Below, in pieces: positions 16,647-25,677 of a stretch of DNA of 64,000 nucleotides. Source of the DNA: Kosakonia sp. BYX6 (GTDB lineage: Bacteria; Pseudomonadota; Gammaproteobacteria; Enterobacterales; Enterobacteriaceae); contig NZ_CP151800.1 of the NCBI RefSeq assembly GCF_038449125.1, forward strand, positions 282,406-346,405, written 5' to 3'. Numbering within the stretch: position 1 is the first letter of the stretch; every line of letters begins with the position of its first letter. Under the pieces are notes generated by a model, which was not told the DNA's origin, ran no database searches, and worked only from the letters and a program-made list of their open reading frames with translations. The position numbers were made by a program, and so were the translations under genes.

Positions 16647-18836
16647 TTAATTCTGCGGCTTTATTGACGTTGTACCCCGCCACGCAGCGGGTAGTTGTTG
16701 CGCCAGCCAATGTGCCTCAGGACGTTGCTCGGCCTGCGCTTGCTGGGCAAAGAAACGCTGCACTTCGGCAAACAGCTTGTCCGGTGAATGGTTCGGTGAC
16801 TGCAACGCCACCAGCACCCCTTGCAGGTCGGCGCAACGGTGCCATTGGCACTGCGCGACATACCCGAGGCTTCGCTCAACCCGCATCTGGTGAAAAAAGC
16901 GCGGCTGATAACGCAGAATCAGCGCTTGCATCGGCACACATTCACGCGCTTCCAGCGGCAGAAACAGCAGCAGGGCGTTCTCCTCTTCATGCGCCGCCAG
17001 CGAATAGTGCTGACCGGAAGGAATAAGCCCATGCGCTACGGATTCGGCTTTTATCGGATAGATAAACTCACTCAGCAGCCGCGATAGCGCCTGGTGCAGC
17101 CCCGCGTTGCCGCCGGTGAGCTGCGCTTGCCAGTGTTGCTGCGTCGGTTTTGCGATGGCCGCGTGCAGTTCGCGCGGCAATTGCGCCAGCAGGCGACGAA
17201 TGGCGCTGCCTTGCCTCTCCAGCGCCCGATCCTGCGCCAGCGCAAGGCGGCCTTGCGCTGCGGCGTTGCTATCCAGAGCCTGCAAACGCTGAGTGAGACT
17301 TGCCAACATCGCCTGCATTAACAGCGGGTTACCACAAAGATTGAGCTGCCAGATGCCCTGCTCGCGCTGCACGGTCAGTTTTCCGCCCAGCCGGGCGGTG
17401 TCGGCACTGAGCATTCGCAGGCGAGAGAGCATTCTCCAGCCCTCTTCATCACTGAACGGCGTTGCCGGAGCCGGGCGCAGTTGCAGCGATGCGGCTTGTT
17501 GCCGGGGTTGCCAGGCCAGCGGAACCACGCGCGGCGGCAGTGTTGGCAGCACCGGCGGCGCGGGCGTGAGAAAGGGGGTGAATTCACTCTCGGTGACGTC
17601 CGCCGCCCCAGGTTGCGCAAAAGGCGCCAGTATCAGGCGGAAACCTTGGCTTTCGCAGCGCTGCCCGGCAACGTCGGGCGATGCCCACAGGCGGGTGAGA
17701 TTGTGCGGAGTTAATGCCGCCAATAATATTTCCCAGGCATGCTTGTCGGGCGGCGGCAGACCAAACGCGCGTTCGCGCAGCGCTTCCAGCGGCGGCAGTT
17801 GCGCGAACGTTTGCCGTGCGAAAGCGCGCACTGCCGCGCATTGCGCGTGACTGAGTGCGCCCACCGCGTGCAGCCAGCGGGAAAACAGCCCTTCAACCTG
17901 CGCGGTGCTGACGGAGTTATCTCTGAGCGTCAGGGTGAGCCGCAGCCAGTGCGTGGTCGCATCCAGCCGATCGACCTGCACGGCGATGGCCGTGACTAAA
18001 TTGCGCTGGCGAAATGCCGCCATCAGCCCACCGACGCTTTCATCATGCAATAGCGTTTGTAGCTGGCGCAGTGCGCCACAGGCGGCAGTGGGGATCAGAA
18101 AACTGAACGTCAGCGTGGTTTCGCGCGCCTGCTGCAACGCCTGATCAAGATTCATTGATGGCTGGAGCGTGAAGGGCAATGTCTGCATCATCGACGGTAG
18201 CCCTTGCGCGCTTTGACGTGCCAGCGTGTCGAGGGTTTCCAGCGGTTGCGGCCCTTGTAAAAAGAGATGCCGACGACCGGCGTGATAATGCAGTTGGTGG
18301 AAATCGTTCAGCGCCTGGTGGAGCATATCGGTGCGCGCGCCAAAGCTTTCGCGGCTGCCGATGCGAAAGCGCGCAAGGCGACCGTCGTGGCTCATGCTGT
18401 GAAGCAGCGCGGCTTCGCGGCGCTTTTCCGCATCACGTTGTAATAGATGATACTCGGCGTCGATCACCTCCACTTCCGCGGCTAGCTCACCGGCGTTAAG
18501 CAGCGGCGCGACCAGCATATCCGTCAGGCGTAACAGCCCCGGTTGTAACTGGTCAGCAGGCACTTCAAGAAAATAAGCGGTTTGCGCCAGGCGGGTCGAG
18601 GCGTTCAGTCGCCCACCTTGCGCTGGCACCCAGCTCATCAGCCGCTCGGCATCCGGGTAACTGCGGCTGCCGCGAAACAGCATATGTTCCAGCAAATGCG
18701 CAAGACCGGGCCAGGCGTCAGGCTCATGCAGGCTTCCGGCATCGACGCGCCACAGCGCCGCCGCCTGGCGTGCGTCCGGTTGATGCACCAGCGTGACATC
18801 AACACCGTTATCCAGGCGAAAGCGCGAGGTCTGCAC
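16647..18836 (-). CDS. pqqF: PqqF, M16 metalloprotease for PQQ biosynthesis
   Basis: A 729-residue M16-family protease. The inverted zinc motif HxxEH is HLLEH (His47, Glu50, His51), with the distant zinc Glu in EVEVIDAEYH near residue 120. It starts with GTG, two bases after the pqqE stop. PqqF is thought to free the Glu-Tyr unit from the PqqA peptide after cross-linking. The size is in the range of Klebsiella PqqF (about 760). It is the last gene of pqqABCDEF. The middle and C-terminal M16 domains diverge, as is usual in PqqF. Confidence 0.95.
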   Translation of the reverse strand: MQTSRFRLDNGVDVTLVHQPDARQAAALWRVDAGSLHEPDAWPGLAHLLEHMLFRGSRSYPDAERLMSWVPAQGGRLNASTRLAQTAYFLEVPADQLQPGLLRLTDMLVAPLLNAGELAAEVEVIDAEYHLLQRDAEKRREAALLHSMSHDGRLARFRIGSRESFGARTDMLHQALNDFHQLHYHAGRRHLFLQGPQPLETLDTLARQSAQGLPSMMQTLPFTLQPSMNLDQALQQARETTLTFSFLIPTAACGALRQLQTLLHDESVGGLMAAFRQRNLVTAIAVQVDRLDATTHWLRLTLTLRDNSVSTAQVEGLFSRWLHAVGALSHAQCAAVRAFARQTFAQLPPLEALRERAFGLPPPDKHAWEILLAALTPHNLTRLWASPDVAGQRCESQGFRLILAPFAQPGAADVTESEFTPFLTPAPPVLPTLPPRVVPLAWQPRQQAASLQLRPAPATPFSDEEGWRMLSRLRMLSADTARLGGKLTVQREQGIWQLNLCGNPLLMQAMLASLTQRLQALDSNAAAQGRLALAQDRALERQGSAIRRLLAQLPRELHAAIAKPTQQHWQAQLTGGNAGLHQALSRLLSEFIYPIKAESVAHGLIPSGQHYSLAAHEEENALLLFLPLEARECVPMQALILRYQPRFFHQMRVERSLGYVAQCQWHRCADLQGVLVALQSPNHSPDKLFAEVQRFFAQQAQAEQRPEAHWLAQQLPAAWRGTTSIKPQN

Positions 18837-18838
18837 GG

Positions 18839-19972
18839 TTAGCCTTTCATGATCAGTTGGGCGTTCACCCGGTTACGAAAACGCAACTCGTCGACGCGGG
18901 TTCGGCTATGATTCGCCGCCTCGCGCGCCGCAAGGATGGTGCCATGATGCGGTGACTTGCTGCACACCGGGTCGGCATTGTCGGCATCGCCGGTCAGCAT
19001 AAACGCCTGGCAACGACAGCCGCCGAAGTCCTGCTCTTTTTCCGGGCAGGAACGACACGGTTCCGGCATCCAGTCATTGCCTCGGTAGCGGTTAAAACCG
19101 AAGGAGTCGTACCAGATGTGCGACAGCGAATGTTCCAGCACCGAGGGGAATTTTACCGGCAACTGACGCGCACTGTGGCACGGCAGTGCGGTGCCTTCCG
19201 GCGTGACGCTCAAGAAGATCGCTCCCCAGCCACCCATGCAGCCTTTCGGGCGCTCTTCGTAGTAATCCGGCGTGACAAACAGCAAATTCGTCAGGTTACC
19301 GTTTTCCGCCATCTTTTCCCGGTAGGCTTTCACCACGGCTTCCGCGCGGGCGATCTGCTCGTGGCTTGGCAATAACCCTTCGCGATTAAGCTGCGCCCAG
19401 CCGTAAAACTGGCAGGTCGCCAGTTCGACATCATCGGCTTCCAGCTGCAATGAAAGGGCGATGATCTGGTCTATTTGGTCGATATTGTGGCGATGCAAGA
19501 CAAAGTTCAGCACCATCGGGTAGCCCAACGCTTTTACCGCTTTCGCCATCGCCAGCTTCTGGTGAAAGGCTTTCTCGTTGCCTGCCAGCGCGGCGTTCAG
19601 CGCGGGATCGCTTGCCTGAAAACTGATCTGGATATGATCCAACCCGGCATCGGCGAAGGTGTGCAGTTTTTTCTCGCTTAGCCCGATGCCCGACGTGATC
19701 AGGTTGGTGTAAAAACCGAGTTCGCGCGCGGCGCTGATTAACTCCGGCAGGTCTTTACGCAACAGCGGTTCGCCGCCGGAAAACCCCAACTGCACGCTGC
19801 CCATTTCCCGTGCCTGGCGAAAAACCTCAATCCACTGCGCGGTGGTCAGCTCGTTTTCCCGGGACGAAAAATCAAGCGGGTTGGAGCAGTACGGGCATTG
19901 CAAAGGGCAGCGATAGGTTAACTCCGCCAGCAACCACAGCGGCGGATTGACCGTTTTACCGGAGTCAGCCAC
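18839..19972 (-). CDS. pqqE: PqqE, radical SAM PQQ synthase
   Basis: A 377-residue radical SAM enzyme. The [4Fe-4S] SAM cluster motif is CPLQCPYC (residues 22-29), followed by [12 protein letters not shown]. The C-terminal SPASM cysteines are present in [28 protein letters not shown] and [10 protein letters not shown]. It forms the carbon-carbon bond between Glu and Tyr side chains of PqqA, with PqqD as peptide chaperone. It starts with GTG and overlaps pqqD by eight bases. Length matches Klebsiella PqqE (380). Confidence 0.97.
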   Translation of the reverse strand: MADSGKTVNPPLWLLAELTYRCPLQCPYCSNPLDFSSRENELTTAQWIEVFRQAREMGSVQLGFSGGEPLLRKDLPELISAARELGFYTNLITSGIGLSEKKLHTFADAGLDHIQISFQASDPALNAALAGNEKAFHQKLAMAKAVKALGYPMVLNFVLHRHNIDQIDQIIALSLQLEADDVELATCQFYGWAQLNREGLLPSHEQIARAEAVVKAYREKMAENGNLTNLLFVTPDYYEERPKGCMGGWGAIFLSVTPEGTALPCHSARQLPVKFPSVLEHSLSHIWYDSFGFNRYRGNDWMPEPCRSCPEKEQDFGGCRCQAFMLTGDADNADPVCSKSPHHGTILAAREAANHSRTRVDELRFRNRVNAQLIMKG

Positions 19973-20243
19973 GGAAAATCACCCACTTTTGTTCATACGC
20001 CTGCGCCAGGAATTCCAGCACGTCCGCCGCCAACCCTTCGGCATCGGGGAAGCGGGCTTCCAGCGTGGCGATGATTTCGCCCGCGCTTTTGATGCCGTCC
20101 ACTTCAGACAAGATCGCGGTCGCGCTGTCGTTCAGTTTTGCCATACCTTCCGGGTAAAGAATGACGTGGCAATCTTGCGCCGCTTCCCATTGCAGGCGGT
20201 AACCGCGGCGAAATTGGGGAATCTGGTTCGGTTGGATATCCAT
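19965..20243 (-). CDS. pqqD: PqqD, PqqA-binding chaperone
   Basis: A 92-residue RiPP recognition element protein. The start at 20243 ([20 protein letters not shown]) shares one base with the pqqC stop (TAATG) and gives the Klebsiella length; the frame is open eight codons further upstream. [20 protein letters not shown] and [14 protein letters not shown] are typical PqqD signatures. It binds PqqA and presents it to PqqE. Confidence 0.96.
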   Translation of the reverse strand: MDIQPNQIPQFRRGYRLQWEAAQDCHVILYPEGMAKLNDSATAILSEVDGIKSAGEIIATLEARFPDAEGLAADVLEFLAQAYEQKWVIFRG

Positions 20244-20998
20244 TACACCAGCCTCTTTGTGTGCCACACCGCATCATCCGTCACGGTGTGATAAGGGGCG
20301 CGATTCAGGCTGTACGCCAGCGTCATCGCGTCGAGCATGCTCCACAGGATGTCGAGCTTGAATTGCAGGATCTCCAGCATTCGCTGCTGTTTTTTGGCGG
20401 TATCGCACCAGGCCAGCGCCAAGGAGAGACCGTGTTCGACATCGCGTCGCGCCTGGCCGAGGCGGCTGCGGAAATAGTCATAACCGCTGGGTTCAATCCA
20501 GCCATAGTGCTGGGGCCAACTGTCGAGACGCGACTGATGAATTTGCGGGGCGAACAGTTCGGTCAGCGAACTGCACGCGGCTTCCTGCCAGCAGGCACGG
20601 CGCGCGAAGTTGACGTAAGCATCCACGGCGAAACGCACGCCAGGCAACACGCGCTCCTCAGAGAGTAAACTTTCACGCGTCAAACCGACCGCTTCGCCAA
20701 GGCGCAGCCAGGCTTCGATACCACCTTCGTTTTGCGCATCGCCATCATGATCGAGGATGCGCTGTACCCACTGGCGGCGCACTTCTGGGTGCGGGCAGTT
20801 CGCCATAATGGCCGCGTCTTTAATCGGAATGCTGGTCTGGTAGTAAAACCGGTTCGCGACCCAGCCCTGAATCTGCTCCCGTGTCGCTTCGCCGTTGTGC
20901 ATCGCGATGTGATAAGGGTGATGAATGTGATAGTACTTGCCCTTCGCGCGCAGCGCGGCTTCAAACTCCTCGGGCGTTAACCGTGTCGCCTCAGTCAT
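20243..20998 (-). CDS. pqqC: PqqC, pyrroloquinoline-quinone synthase
   Basis: A 251-residue cofactor-free oxidase with a heme-oxygenase-like all-helical fold. It catalyses the last ring closure and oxidation of the PQQ precursor using O2. Conserved parts include [52 protein letters not shown] and the C-terminal MLDAMTLAY. It overlaps pqqD by one base and follows pqqB after eight bases. Confidence 0.97.
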   Translation of the reverse strand: MTEATRLTPEEFEAALRAKGKYYHIHHPYHIAMHNGEATREQIQGWVANRFYYQTSIPIKDAAIMANCPHPEVRRQWVQRILDHDGDAQNEGGIEAWLRLGEAVGLTRESLLSEERVLPGVRFAVDAYVNFARRACWQEAACSSLTELFAPQIHQSRLDSWPQHYGWIEPSGYDYFRSRLGQARRDVEHGLSLALAWCDTAKKQQRMLEILQFKLDILWSMLDAMTLAYSLNRAPYHTVTDDAVWHTKRLV

Positions 20999-21006
20999 GG
21001 AACCTC

Positions 21007-21918
21007 TTATAACGCGATGACCATCCCGTCCCAGCTCACTTCAATGCCTTGCTGTTCAAGGCTGTGACGCTCCGGGGAATCTTCGTTAAGGATCGGGTTG
21101 GTATTGTTAATGTGAATAAGAATTTTGCGCCCGGCGGGCAGCGAGGCCAGCAACGCCATCAGACCTTGCTCTTCCGCTAACGCCAGGTGCCCCATCTCTT
21201 TGCCGGTATGGCTGCCGACCCCGCAAGCGCTCAGCTCGTTATCGCGCCACAGCGTGCCGTCGATTAACAAACAATCGGCGCGTTCCAGCCACGGCATGAT
21301 TGCCGCGTCCGGCTCGCCAAGACCGGGGGCATACAGCAGGCTTTTGCCGCTGTTATTCTCTTCAACAAACAGCGCCACGTTGTGGCCGGGCAGCGGCCGA
21401 TGGCGATAGTGCGAGTACGGCGGTGCGTTGCTCAGTAGCGGAATAGCGGTGAAGTGCAACGCAGGGCACACCGCCACCTGGAAGCGTTCCAGCGGTTCGA
21501 TGGCGTGGTGAATAAGCCCGCCGTTCCAGTGGCTCAGCATGGGAAAGACCGGAAAACCGCTGCTGAGATCGTCGAGGACTTCTTTTGTGCACCAGACTTG
21601 GTGCGGGCACCCTTCGCGTAAGCTGAGCAACCCCGCGCTGTGGTCGATTTGGCTGTCGGTGAGGATAATCGAACCGATGCCGGTGCCGCGCAGCAACTCG
21701 GGTTTATGCAGTGCCGGCGTGGCCAAAAGCTGGTGGCGGATATCGGGCGAGGCGTTGCACAGCATCCAATTTTTGCCGTCATCGCTTATCGCAATCGAGG
21801 ATTGTGTACGTGCCGAGGTTTTCATCGTGCCGTTACGCACACCCGCACAGTTGGGGCAGTTGCAGTTCCACTGTGGGAAACCGCCGCCCGCTGCCGAACC
21901 CAGAACAGTAATCAGCAT
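21007..21918 (-). CDS. pqqB: PqqB, metallo-beta-lactamase-fold PQQ biosynthesis protein
   Basis: A 303-residue metallo-hydrolase-fold protein. Typical features are [18 protein letters not shown] at the N-terminus (a CxCxxC zinc site), [16 protein letters not shown] and [12 protein letters not shown]. PqqB is believed to hydroxylate the Glu-Tyr intermediate before PqqC acts. It is separated from pqqA by a stem-loop that probably reduces its transcription relative to pqqA. Confidence 0.97.
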   Translation of the reverse strand: MLITVLGSAAGGGFPQWNCNCPNCAGVRNGTMKTSARTQSSIAISDDGKNWMLCNASPDIRHQLLATPALHKPELLRGTGIGSIILTDSQIDHSAGLLSLREGCPHQVWCTKEVLDDLSSGFPVFPMLSHWNGGLIHHAIEPLERFQVAVCPALHFTAIPLLSNAPPYSHYRHRPLPGHNVALFVEENNSGKSLLYAPGLGEPDAAIMPWLERADCLLIDGTLWRDNELSACGVGSHTGKEMGHLALAEEQGLMALLASLPAGRKILIHINNTNPILNEDSPERHSLEQQGIEVSWDGMVIAL

Positions 21919-21945
21919 GTGTCAGACCGGAAAATGAAGAAAAGA

Positions 21946-21963
21946 GCCCGCAACAAGGCGGGC
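21946..21963 (-). terminator. Intra-operon hairpin between pqqA and pqqB
   Basis: GCCCGC (21946-21951) pairs with GCGGGC (21958-21963). Read on the minus strand it is followed by TCTTTTCTTC, giving a partial terminator shape. It would leave more pqqA than pqqB mRNA, as reported for other pqq operons, where the substrate peptide is needed in excess. Confidence 0.65.
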
Positions 21964-21971
21964 AGGTGCGG

Positions 21972-22043
21972 TTAGCGGTTGGAAATGTACAGCGTCACTT
22001 CCAGACCCAGGCGCAGATCAACAAACGTTGGTTTTGTCCACAT
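21972..22043 (-). CDS. pqqA: PqqA, PQQ precursor peptide
   Basis: A 23-residue ORF beginning [16 protein letters not shown] and ending TLYISNR. It carries the E-x3-Y pair (Glu16 and Tyr20) whose side chains become PQQ. It is almost identical to Klebsiella PqqA. AAGGAG lies 8 nt before the ATG. It is too short for usual ORF calls but certain from sequence and from its place before pqqB. The M19 dipeptidase gene ends 39 bp upstream, so the two may share a transcript. Confidence 0.97.
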   Translation of the reverse strand: MWTKPTFVDLRLGLEVTLYISNR

Positions 22044-22082
22044 AGCGTATCTCCTTGAGATGAGAGGGGTAACGCTCGGTCG

Positions 22083-23126
22083 CTAGTCACCCCAGGTCAT
22101 TTTTAACACCCGCAACCAGTTTCGCCAGGCCAGCTTTTCGGCAAGCACCCGATCGACGCCAGATTCCATCAGCACGGCCATCAGTCGCGGTAAACCTGTG
22201 ACATCGCCCAGTTCATCCGGCAGTTCAATGCCGTCAAAATCTGAGCCGAACGCCACGCGATCCTCTCCAAGTTTAGTAACCAGATACTCGATGTGTTGAA
22301 AAATTTTCGTTAAGGAAGTGTTACCGTTGCGCTGCCCATCGGCGCGCAGAAACGCCGTGCCGAAGTTGACACCGACCAGCCCGTCACTGGCAGCGATGGC
22401 TTGCAACTGGTCGTCGGTGAGGTTTCGCGGCTGCGCGCAGAGCGCATGGGCGTTGGAATGGGTGGCCACCAGCGGCGCCGTGCTGAGTTCTGCGGTGTCC
22501 CAGAACGCCTGCGCATTCATATGCGACAGATCAACCATGATGCGCTGCTGATTGCAGGCGCGGATCAGGGCTTTTCCCGCCTCGCTCAGGCCTGGCCCGG
22601 TGTCTGGCGATCCGGGAAATGGACCGTTAACGCCTTCGCCAAACGCATTGGGAAGGTTCCAGAACGGGCCAATACTGCGCACGCCGCGCCCGACAAACGT
22701 GTCAAATTGGGTGAGCGCCGCATCGAGCGCGTCTGCGCCTTCCATGTGCAGCACCAGCGCCAGCGTACCGCTTTGCAGGCATTGCGCGATGTCGCGCGCG
22801 CTACGGCACACTGCCATTTTGCCCTGCGAGGCTTCGGCCATACGGTAAAAAAGATCGATTTGCTGGTGGCAGATGACGAGCGGATCGTGTGCGGCTTCCG
22901 CTTCTGCCAGTGAGATGCCGCGCTGTTGGGCGAGATAACGGGCGGGCGGCACAAACACGGCGAACAATCCACCGGCGAAACCGGCACGCTGCATACGGGG
23001 GAAATCAAGGTGGCCGCCGGTAAGGCCACTGAAGACGCGCTCAACCGGGTTTTGCTCGATCCACAGGCGCAGCAGTAAGTCGTTATGACCATCAAAAACG
23101 GGGAAATGAGGAAGTGCTGTTGCCAT
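22083..23126 (-). CDS. Membrane dipeptidase (peptidase M19) linked to pqq
   Basis: A 347-residue M19 (renal-dipeptidase type) zinc peptidase. Zinc-binding elements are FDGHNDLL (His-x-Asp), LHMEGAD (bridging Glu), ATHSNAHAL and VAFGSDFDGIELP. There is no signal peptide, so it should be cytoplasmic despite the family name. It is co-directional with pqqA, 39 bp upstream of it. It may cut the Glu-Tyr-derived dipeptide or PqqA fragments, or recycle D-amino dipeptides; only the linkage suggests a PQQ role. Confidence 0.92.
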   Translation of the reverse strand: MATALPHFPVFDGHNDLLLRLWIEQNPVERVFSGLTGGHLDFPRMQRAGFAGGLFAVFVPPARYLAQQRGISLAEAEAAHDPLVICHQQIDLFYRMAEASQGKMAVCRSARDIAQCLQSGTLALVLHMEGADALDAALTQFDTFVGRGVRSIGPFWNLPNAFGEGVNGPFPGSPDTGPGLSEAGKALIRACNQQRIMVDLSHMNAQAFWDTAELSTAPLVATHSNAHALCAQPRNLTDDQLQAIAASDGLVGVNFGTAFLRADGQRNGNTSLTKIFQHIEYLVTKLGEDRVAFGSDFDGIELPDELGDVTGLPRLMAVLMESGVDRVLAEKLAWRNWLRVLKMTWGD

Positions 23127-23160
23127 TGTCCGTGCCTTTTGTGAGTTCGGGGCAAAAGCA

Positions 23161-23183
23161 AAACTGGCCTTAACGGCCAGTTT
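23161..23183. terminator. Terminator after gor
   Basis: AAACTGGCC (23161-23169) pairs with GGCCAGTTT (23175-23183) around a 5-nt loop, with T-runs on both sides. It lies between the gor stop and the dipeptidase start and ends gor transcription. Confidence 0.85.
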
Positions 23184-23194
23184 TTTAACGCGAT

Positions 23195-24547
23195 TTAACG
23201 CATGGTGACAAACTCTTCGGCGGCCGTCGGGTGGATGGCCACGGTGTTGTCGAAGTCTTTTTTGGTCGCGCCCATTTTCAGCGCTACCGCGAAACCTTGC
23301 AGCATCTCATCCATACCGGAACCGATGCCGTGAATACCGACGATTTTCTCGTCCGCGCCGACGCACACCAGTTTCATCCGGCACGGCTGGCGGTGCGAAG
23401 TGACGGCGGTGTACATCGCGGTGAACGAGGATTTATACACTTTCACCTGGTCGTCGCCGTACTGCTCGCGCGCCTGCGGTTCGGTTAAACCGACGGTGCC
23501 GATAGGCGGGTGGCTAAACACCACGGTCGGGATATTGCTGTAATCCAGATGTTCATCCGGCTTGTTGTTAAACAAGCGTTCGGAAAGACGACGGCCTGCG
23601 GCAACGGCAACTGGCGTCAGTTCAACGGCGCCGGTGTTATCGCCCACGGCGTAAATCCCCGGCACGTTAGTGTTCTGGAATTTATCGACGTCGATGTAGC
23701 CTTTGTCATTGGTTTTCACACCGGTGACGGCGAGGTTGAAATTGTCGTTTGCCGGTTCGCGACCAATCGCCCAAATCAGGCAATCTACGGTTTGCGCGCG
23801 GCCATCTTCCAGCGTTAGCGTCAGGCTGCCATCGGCGTTTTTCACCACCGATTTCGGCACAGCGTGGGTGTGCAGCGTCGGACCTTCGGCCGCCATCACT
23901 TCGACCAGCGTTTCCGTGATCAGCGGATCGAAGGCGCGCAACGGCGCATGTTTACGCACGAACAGGTGCGTTTCAGAACCCAGGCCGTTAATCACGCCCG
24001 CCAGTTCGACGGCGATATACCCTGCGCCAACCACCGCCACGCGTTTTGGCAGCGCGGGCAATTCGAAGAAACCGTCGGAATCAATGCCGTATTCCACGCC
24101 TGGAATATCCGGGTGGCTTGGGCGCCCGCCGGTGGCGATCAGAATATGATCGGCGGTGATCGTCTCACCGTTCACTTCGAGGGTTTTTGCATCGACAAAC
24201 CGGGCGAAACCGCGAATGACATCGACGTTATTTTTACCCAGCACGTTCTCATAAGAAGTGTGGATACGGTCGATATACGCCGTACGGCTGGCAACCAATT
24301 TGCTCCAGTCGAAATGGTTAACCGTGGTGTCAAAACCGTAGTCCGGGCCGTAAAGGTGGATAGCTTCGGCTATTTGCGCCGCGTGCCACATCACTTTTTT
24401 CGGTACGCAACCGACGTTCACACAGGTGCCGCCAAGCGCTTTTGCTTCGATCAGTGCGCATTTTTGACCATACATAGCGGCGCGGTTAATAGAGGCGATG
24501 CCACCACTGCCGCCGCCGATGGCGATGTAGTCGTAATGTTTGCTCAT
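23195..24547 (-). CDS. gor: Glutathione reductase
   Basis: A 450-residue flavoprotein disulfide reductase that reduces glutathione disulfide with NADPH. The FAD motif GGGSGGIAS is at the N-terminus, the redox disulfide is CVNVGC (near residues 42-47), the NADPH-binding motif is [13 protein letters not shown], and the catalytic His/Glu pair is HPTAAEEF at the C-terminus. Length equals E. coli Gor. It lies downstream of rlmJ on the same strand and is followed by a strong terminator. Confidence 0.98.
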   Translation of the reverse strand: MSKHYDYIAIGGGSGGIASINRAAMYGQKCALIEAKALGGTCVNVGCVPKKVMWHAAQIAEAIHLYGPDYGFDTTVNHFDWSKLVASRTAYIDRIHTSYENVLGKNNVDVIRGFARFVDAKTLEVNGETITADHILIATGGRPSHPDIPGVEYGIDSDGFFELPALPKRVAVVGAGYIAVELAGVINGLGSETHLFVRKHAPLRAFDPLITETLVEVMAAEGPTLHTHAVPKSVVKNADGSLTLTLEDGRAQTVDCLIWAIGREPANDNFNLAVTGVKTNDKGYIDVDKFQNTNVPGIYAVGDNTGAVELTPVAVAAGRRLSERLFNNKPDEHLDYSNIPTVVFSHPPIGTVGLTEPQAREQYGDDQVKVYKSSFTAMYTAVTSHRQPCRMKLVCVGADEKIVGIHGIGSGMDEMLQGFAVALKMGATKKDFDNTVAIHPTAAEEFVTMR

Positions 24548-24629
24548 GGTCGTTTCCTTAATCCTGAACGAAGTCGAAAAGAGTCGCGATTGTAGCGCGC
24601 GGCCTGAAAGGTTCCACCAATGGCTGCGA

Positions 24630-25472
24630 TTATTCCGGGACGACCTGGGTAATCAACGTATGCCCGATACCGGCTGGTACCAGTTTGCTGTGCAGCCAGG
24701 GCAGCACAGCGTTCATTTGCGCTTCCAGCTTCCATGGCGGGTTGATAACAATCATACCGGAGGCGGTCATACCGCGCTGATCGCTGTCCGGGCGCACGCC
24801 CAGCTCAATTTGCAGAATATTGCGAATGCCGGTCGCTTCCAGGTCACGCAGCATGCGTTTGATTTGCTGGCGCAAAACGACCGGATACCACAGCGCGTAA
24901 ACGCCGGTGGCAAAACGTTTGTAGCCTTCGTGAATCCCGCTGACCACGGCCTGGTAGTCGGTTTTAATTTCATACGGCGGGTCAATCAAGATTAGCCCAC
25001 GGCGGGAAACCGGCGGCAGTTTGGCTTTTAATTGCTGATAACCGTCGGCGCGCGCAACGCGAGTACGCTCATCTTTCTGGAACTCCTGGCGCAGCAGCGG
25101 GAAATCGCTCGGGTGCAGTTCGGTCAGTTGCAGGCTGTCCTGCTCACGCAGCAGTTCGCGGGCAATCAGCGGGGAACCGGGGTAATAACGCAATTGTTCG
25201 CCACGGTTAAAGTGACGCACGACGTTCATGTAAGGTTCCAGTTCGGACGGTAAATCGTCTTGCTGCCAGATACGCGCGATGCCTTCCAGGTATTCGCCAG
25301 TGCGTTCCGCATGCTCGCCGGAAAGCTGATAGCGCCCCGCGCCCGCATGGGTGTCGAGGTAGAGAAACGGTTTCTCTTTTTCTTTCAACGCTTCGATGAT
25401 CAGGCTTTGAACGGTGTGTTTGAGAACGTCGGCGTGGTTGCCTGCGTGGAAGCTGTGGCGATAACTGAGCAT
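24630..25472 (-). CDS. rlmJ: 23S rRNA (adenine2030-N6)-methyltransferase RlmJ
   Basis: A 280-residue methyltransferase that modifies A2030 of 23S rRNA. The start [19 protein letters not shown] at 25472 is the conserved RlmJ N-terminus and gives the E. coli length; a longer open frame upstream is not conserved. The catalytic DPPY motif is in [14 protein letters not shown]. It is divergent from prlC and precedes gor by 82 bp. Confidence 0.97.
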   Translation of the reverse strand: MLSYRHSFHAGNHADVLKHTVQSLIIEALKEKEKPFLYLDTHAGAGRYQLSGEHAERTGEYLEGIARIWQQDDLPSELEPYMNVVRHFNRGEQLRYYPGSPLIARELLREQDSLQLTELHPSDFPLLRQEFQKDERTRVARADGYQQLKAKLPPVSRRGLILIDPPYEIKTDYQAVVSGIHEGYKRFATGVYALWYPVVLRQQIKRMLRDLEATGIRNILQIELGVRPDSDQRGMTASGMIVINPPWKLEAQMNAVLPWLHSKLVPAGIGHTLITQVVPE

Positions 25473-25589
25473 GGGTACGGAGATTCCAGAAATAAACGAG
25501 ATGGCGCACAGTCTATCGCAGATTGCGGCAGATTGCCGCCGAACGCTCCGCTTATTGCAGCGATACCCGGTTAAGCGCAACGCCCACCA

Positions 25590-25615
25590 TTGAAATCTCC
25601 TACACTTAACCCCAT
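25590..25615 (+). promoter_or_regulatory. Sigma-32 (heat-shock) promoter of prlC
   Basis: TTGAAA at 25590-25595 and CCCCAT at 25610-25615, with a 14-bp spacer, match the sigma32 consensus (CTTGAAA, 13-15 bp, CCCCATnT). It lies about 60 bp before the prlC ATG. E. coli prlC is known to be heat-shock regulated, which agrees. Confidence 0.8.
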
Positions 25616-25677
25616 CCTAGACAACATTGCAAAGCGCCGTCGTGCGCTTTAATTCACCCATTTCAAGGACTGCGCAT

